Shown here one piece after another: positions 41,501-47,500 of a stretch of 64,000 nucleotides of DNA (position 1 is its first letter; each line of letters opens with the position of its first letter). This stretch comes from Bog-950 sp964423405 (GTDB lineage Bacteria; Bacteroidota; Bacteroidia; Chitinophagales; LD1): contig CAYREY010000005.1 of NCBI GenBank assembly GCA_964423405.1, forward strand, positions 74,228 through 138,227, given 5' to 3'. The notes under the pieces are model-generated. The model was given only the letters and a program-made list of their open reading frames with translations, made no database searches and was not told the origin of the DNA. Made by a program: the position numbers and the translations under genes.

Positions 41501-44500
41501 CCATGCTGCGGGTTGCAGGTAGGTGTAGTGGTTACTGTTATTATGCCGCCATCCGGGTCATAGTCGTTGGTAGTAACGGTACCGGTTAAGGTATCGTCTT
41601 CGTTCATATTATAGTTATCGTCAACAGCTACCGGTGGCAGGTTCACACAGGTGTAGTCAAATACTGCAATACCAGTATCGCACACGGTAGGGAAGTTAAC
41701 GTTACATACTTTATAGCAAATGCTGTCAACCCCGTTAAATGCAGCTGGCGGGGTAAATGTAAACGCACCACCTGCATTAACGTTGAAAGTACCGGCGCTG
41801 AAGTTACCGCAGATAAGTGGTGTTACCACCTGTATGCCATCGCCCGAAGGGTCGATATCGTTGGTAAGTATATTGCCGGTTATTGGCGATACAGCACAGC
41901 TTGAGTACACATCTCTTACAGCTATAGGTGCACAGTTGTTTACTACCAGGGTAGTAGTACCCGGGCTGGTGCTTGAGCAACCATTTACAGTAATAGTTAC
42001 ACTGTAAGTGCCTGCGTTAACCGCAGCCGCACTGGCTATAGTAGGGCTTTGCAGGTTAGATGAGAAGCTGTTAGGGCCGCTCCAGGTGTAGGTTGCACCC
42101 AACACAGCAGGGGTAGTCAGTTGTATCAGGTCGCCTAAACATACCGGGCCGTTGTTGCTGGCCGAAGGTACACCCGGTGTAGTGTTAACTACAACGGTAG
42201 TAGTACCGGCTGTGGTAGATGTACAACCATTAACAGTTTGGGTAACGCTGTACAGGCCAGCCATACCGGTGGTGGCATTACTGCGCGATACCGGAGTACC
42301 GGTTGTAGTAGGTCCATCAGGGTAGGTCCAGTTAAAGGTAGCGCCTACCTGTCCGGTAGCAGTCAGGTTAATAGCATTACCGGTACATACCGGGCTATTG
42401 CTATTAGCTGTAGGTGCAGCAGGTGTTTGGTTTATAGTTACGTTAACAGTACCTGCAGTAGTGCTGGTACAGCCATTTATAGTTTGTGTTACGCTGTACA
42501 CACCAGCCATGCCGGTGGTTACGTTGCTGCGGGTTACAGGGTTGCCGGTTGTACCGCCACCATCAGGGTAAGTCCATGTAAAGGTAGCGCCTGGTAAACC
42601 GGTAGCTGTTAAGGTAAGTGTGTTACCCGAGCAGATTGGGTTTGGCGAAGCAGCAGCAGTTGGAGCTGCAGGGGTTTCGTTTACGGTTACGCTAACTGAA
42701 CCCGGAGTGGTAGAAGTACAGCCGTTAACTGTTTGAGTAACGTTGTACACACCACCCATAGCAGTGGTTACGTTGGTACGTGTTACCGGGCTGCCGGTAG
42801 CACCGCCACCATCAGGGTAGGTCCAGGTAAAGGTTGCGCCCGGCTGACCGGTTGCAGTAAGGGTTAATGTATTGCCCGAGCAAATTGGGTTTGGTGAAGC
42901 ACCGGCTGTAGGAGCCGATGGGGTTTGGTTTACAGTTACGTTTACAGTACCCGCAGTAGTGCTGGTACAACCGTTTACAGTTTGTGTTACGCTGTAAACA
43001 CCGCTCATGCCGGTAGTTACATTGCTGCGGGTTACCGGGCTGCCGGTAGCTGTGCCACCATCTGGGAAACTCCAGTTAAAGGTAGCTCCCACCAGACCAG
43101 TAGCGGTTAGGGTCAAAGTATTACCCGAGCAAATTGGATTTGGCGCAGCAGCAGCACTTGGTGCTGCTGGTGTTTGGTTAACGGTTACGTTTACAGTACC
43201 TGAAGTGGTAGATGTACAGCCGCTTACAGTTTGTGTTACGCTGTACACACCACCCATACCGGTGGTTACGTTGTTGCGGGTTACCGGGCTACCGGTAGCA
43301 CCACCACCATCAGGGTAAGTCCAGGTAAAGGTAGCGCCCGGCTGGCCGGTAGCTGTAAGGGTTAATGTATTGCCACTGCAAATTGGGTTTGGCGAAGCAC
43401 CGGCAGTAGGTGCCGATGGAGTTTGGTTTACGGTTACGTTTACAGTACCCGGTGTAGTGCTGGTACAGCCATTTACCGTTTGGGTAACGCTGTAAACACC
43501 GCTCATACCGGTAGTAACGTTAGTACGTGTAACCGGGCTGCCGGTAGCAGTACCACCGTCAGGGAAAATCCAGTTATATGTAGCGCCTACCTGGCCGGTA
43601 GCTGTCAGGGTAAGTGTATTACCCGAGCAGATTGGGTTTGGCGAAGCACCGGCAGTAGGTGCTGCTGGTGTTTGGTTAACAGTAACGGTAACACAGGCCG
43701 GTGATGAAGTACAGCCGGCTACAGTTTGTGTAACACAGTAGCTGCCGCTCATACCGGTAGTAGCCGATAGTATAGTTGGATTTTGAGAAGTTGAGTTGTA
43801 GCTGTTAGGGCCGGTCCAGCTGTAGCTGGCACCCGACTGGCCATTGGCTGTAAGGTTAATTGCATTGCCAGAACATACCGGGCTGTTGCTGCCGGCAGTA
43901 GGTGCTGCAGGAGTAGTTGGGTCGGTAAGTACAACCGGGCCTGCAACAGGCGATGAAGCACAACCGGTAGATACCAGAGTAACTACAAAGTTAGAATATG
44001 AACCTGCACTAAGGCTGCCGATAACCAGTTCGCCGGTACCGGTAGAGCTTATCACAAACGGCCCTTGACCACCACCCGGTGTTTTGGTATATGTTACCGA
44101 GTAGTTGGCATTGTTATTTAAGCCGCTTAGGGTAATTGAGCCTTGTGAGCCACCGCAGGTGGTTGGGTTGCTGCTACCAAATATGCCAAACGATGGTGTT
44201 TGGTTTACAGTAACAGTAGTACAAGCCTGTGGCGATACACAGTTGTTTACTGTTTGTGTGGCGCAGTAGCTACCGCTCATGCCGGTAGTAGCGCTGGTAA
44301 TAGATGGATTTTGTGTACTGCTGGTGTAGCTGTTAGGGCCGGTCCAGCTGAATGATGAACCAGGGCCGCTGGCAGTAAGGTTAATAGTACCACCCGAGCA
44401 TACCGGGCTATTGCTACCTACTGTAGGTGCAGCCGGGTTACTTGGATCGGTAAGCGTAAACGGACCAGCCGCTGCCGACGTACAACCCAGCAGGGTAACT

Positions 44501-47500
44501 GTTACGCTGGTGTAGCTGCCTGCAGATAAACCTGTAATAGTAAGAACACCACTGGCATTGGTTGTAATGCTGAATGGCCCCTGGGCAACCAGGTTTTTAA
44601 GATAGTTTACGGTGTAAGTAGTATTAGCTAACAAACCGTTTAATACAACAGTACCGTTGGTACCGCTACAGGTAGTTGGGTTGGTACTGGTGCTGGTAGA
44701 AACTGTAGGAGTTTGGTTTACAACCACAGTAACACATGCAGGGGCCGAAATACAGCCTGCTACTGTTTGCGTTACGCAGTATTCGCCGTCCATAGCCAAT
44801 GTAGCGCTGGTGCGGCTTGGGTTTTGCAGGTTAGATGTAAACGAGTTGTCGCCATCTACACCTACCCAGCTGTAAGTAGCCCCTACGTTACCGTTGGCAA
44901 ACAGGTTAATAGTGCCACCTGTACATACCGGGCTGTTGCTGCTAACCGAAGGAGCAGCAGGAGCAGCAGGATCGGTAAGGTTAAGCGGGCCGGCAACCGG
45001 CGATGACTGGCAACCGTTAAGAGTTACCGTAATTACCGAGTAATTGCCCTGATTTAAACCGCTGATGGTTACCACACCTGCACCATTCGAAGTAAGGTTG
45101 AATGGGCCTTGCAATATACCGTTGCGGGTATAGCGTACACTGTATGTAGTGTTAGCTGTTAAACCGTTTAATGTAATGGTACCATCGTTGCCACCGCAGG
45201 TGGTTGGGTTGGTAAAGCCAGATGTTACAATAACCGGAGTAGGATTAACTACTACGTTGGTACAACCAGGTGCCGAAGCACAGTTTGCTACAGTTACTAC
45301 CACACAGTAGTTACCACTCATGTTGGTAGCAGCGTTAGATATAGATGGATTCTGTACGTTATTGCTGTATGAAAGCGGGCCGGTCCAGCTATAGCTGCCA
45401 CCGGCTACTGTAGCCGTGCTTAGGCTAATTACAGTGCCAGAACATACCGGGCTGTTGCTGCTTGGCGATGGAGTAGCCGGCGCAGTAGGATCGGTAAGAA
45501 CCAGTGGCCCGTTAAATACTGCCGAAGTACAACCATTGGCTGTAACAGTAAAGTTGGTATACGAACCAGCCGAAAGGCCGGTGATAAGTAGCTGGCCGCT
45601 ACCATTGCTGGTAAGGGTAAATGGCCCCTGAGCTACCAGATCTTTAGAATATGACAACGAGTAAGTAGTGTTGTTCGCAAGGCCGTTCAGTGTAATTGAA
45701 CCATCGCTACCGGCACAGGTAGTTGGGTTAACACGGGTACCCGACGATATAGCCGGTGTAGTGTTAACTACTACGTTGGTACAACCGGGTGCCGAAGGAC
45801 AACCAGCCACCGTAACTACTACACAGTAGCTGCCCGCCATAGCTGTAGTAGCATTGGTGCGGGTAGGGTTTTGTACTGATGATGAGAAAGAAGATGGGCC
45901 TGTCCAGCTATAAGTACCACCAGCTACAGTGCTGGTAGATAAAGAGATGGTATTACCTGTACATACCGGGGTATTGCTGGTAGGTGCCGGTGTGGCAGGT
46001 GAACTTGGAGGACTAAGGGTTATAGTTCCTGCAAGTGGTGCCGATGAACAACCGCTGAGTGTTACTATTATATTAGTATAGGCACCAGCCGCCAAACCGG
46101 TAATAGTTAGTAAGCCGCTACCGTTGCTGGTAAAGTTTACTGCCGATTGAGGTGCACCGTTAAATGTATAGCTTACCGAGTAAGTGGTGTTATTATTTAA
46201 ACCGCTTATGGTAATGCTGCCGTTGGTTCCACCGCAGGTAGTAGGGTTACTGCTGCTGCTGAAAGCAAATGTTGGCGTTTGGTTAACTGTAAGGGTTACG
46301 CTGCGGGCCGGCGATGTACAGTTATTAATTGTTTGGGTTACGTTATAAGCACCGCCCTGAGCCGTAGTAGTAATAGCCAGGCTTGGGTTTTGCTGTGTGC
46401 TGGTAAAGCCGTTAGGGCCGGTCCAGTTCCAGGTAATAGTACCTACCTGGTTGGTAGTAGCAGCAAAGTTAACTGTGTTGCCGGTACAAACAGGGTTTGG
46501 TGTTACCGTAGCTGTAAGCGGGGCTGGTGGTGCTGTAGGATCTACCAGGGTAATGGTAGTGCCGTTAACAGCCGATGAACAACCGGCTATAGACACCTGG
46601 AAGCCGGTATAAGTACCAGCAGTAAGGCCGGTTATTATAATGTTACCGCTACCGTTAGTAGTTAACGATACAGGGCCTTGTTGTACACCACCTTTAGTAT
46701 AAAATACAGTATAGGTTTGGTTTGCCAACAGGCCGGTAATGGTAATAGTACCTTGCGTACCGCTACAGGTAGTAGGGTTAGTACCTGTTACGGTACCAAT
46801 AACCGGTGTACCGGTTACTACTAATGTTACCGTTCCCTGAGGAGAGGTACAGCCATTTACAGTTTGTGTTACCAAATAAGTACCGCCCTGGTTAATAGCT
46901 GTAATGCTACGGGTAGGGTTTTGCAATGAGCTGGTAAACGACTGAGGGCCGGTCCAGCTATAAGTTGCACCTACCTGGCCAGTAGCACTAAACTGCACTG
47001 TAGTGCCGGTACAAACCGGATTCGGAGTAGCGGTTACATTGCTTGGTGCAGGTGGCGAAGCCGGATCGGTAATTACATATGTATTAGGTAAAGTATAACC
47101 ACACAAACGATTGGTTGGGTGGAACACCTCTACCGAAGTATAAGAACCGGCAGTTAAGCCCGAAATAGTTAAAGTACCGGTACCGCTGGCTGTAGTATAG
47201 TAGAAAGGCCCCTGAAGCGGACCTCCATTTTTACTATAGTACACACCGTACTGTACGCCGGGTACCAGGTTACCGTTGGTTATTACCAGCGAGCCTGTGG
47301 CACTACCACACGAGGTAGTTCCATTGGTATCTACGGTAGCGCTTACCAGGTTTACACAACGGTATCGTATTACCAGGTAGTCTTCTACCTCACCGTTTGC
47401 AGCATTGGCGGTAGGCGATGGGTTACTTACAAAAAACGACGTTTGAGTGGTTATACGCAAACGCATATAAGTAGTATCGTTGGTCAGGTTCTGGAAAACG

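Noticed and set aside
30350..47350. CRISPR array
   Set aside because: The regular repeats are coding, 249-768 bp long, and diverged at third positions; there are no short identical repeats with unique spacers and no cas genes.
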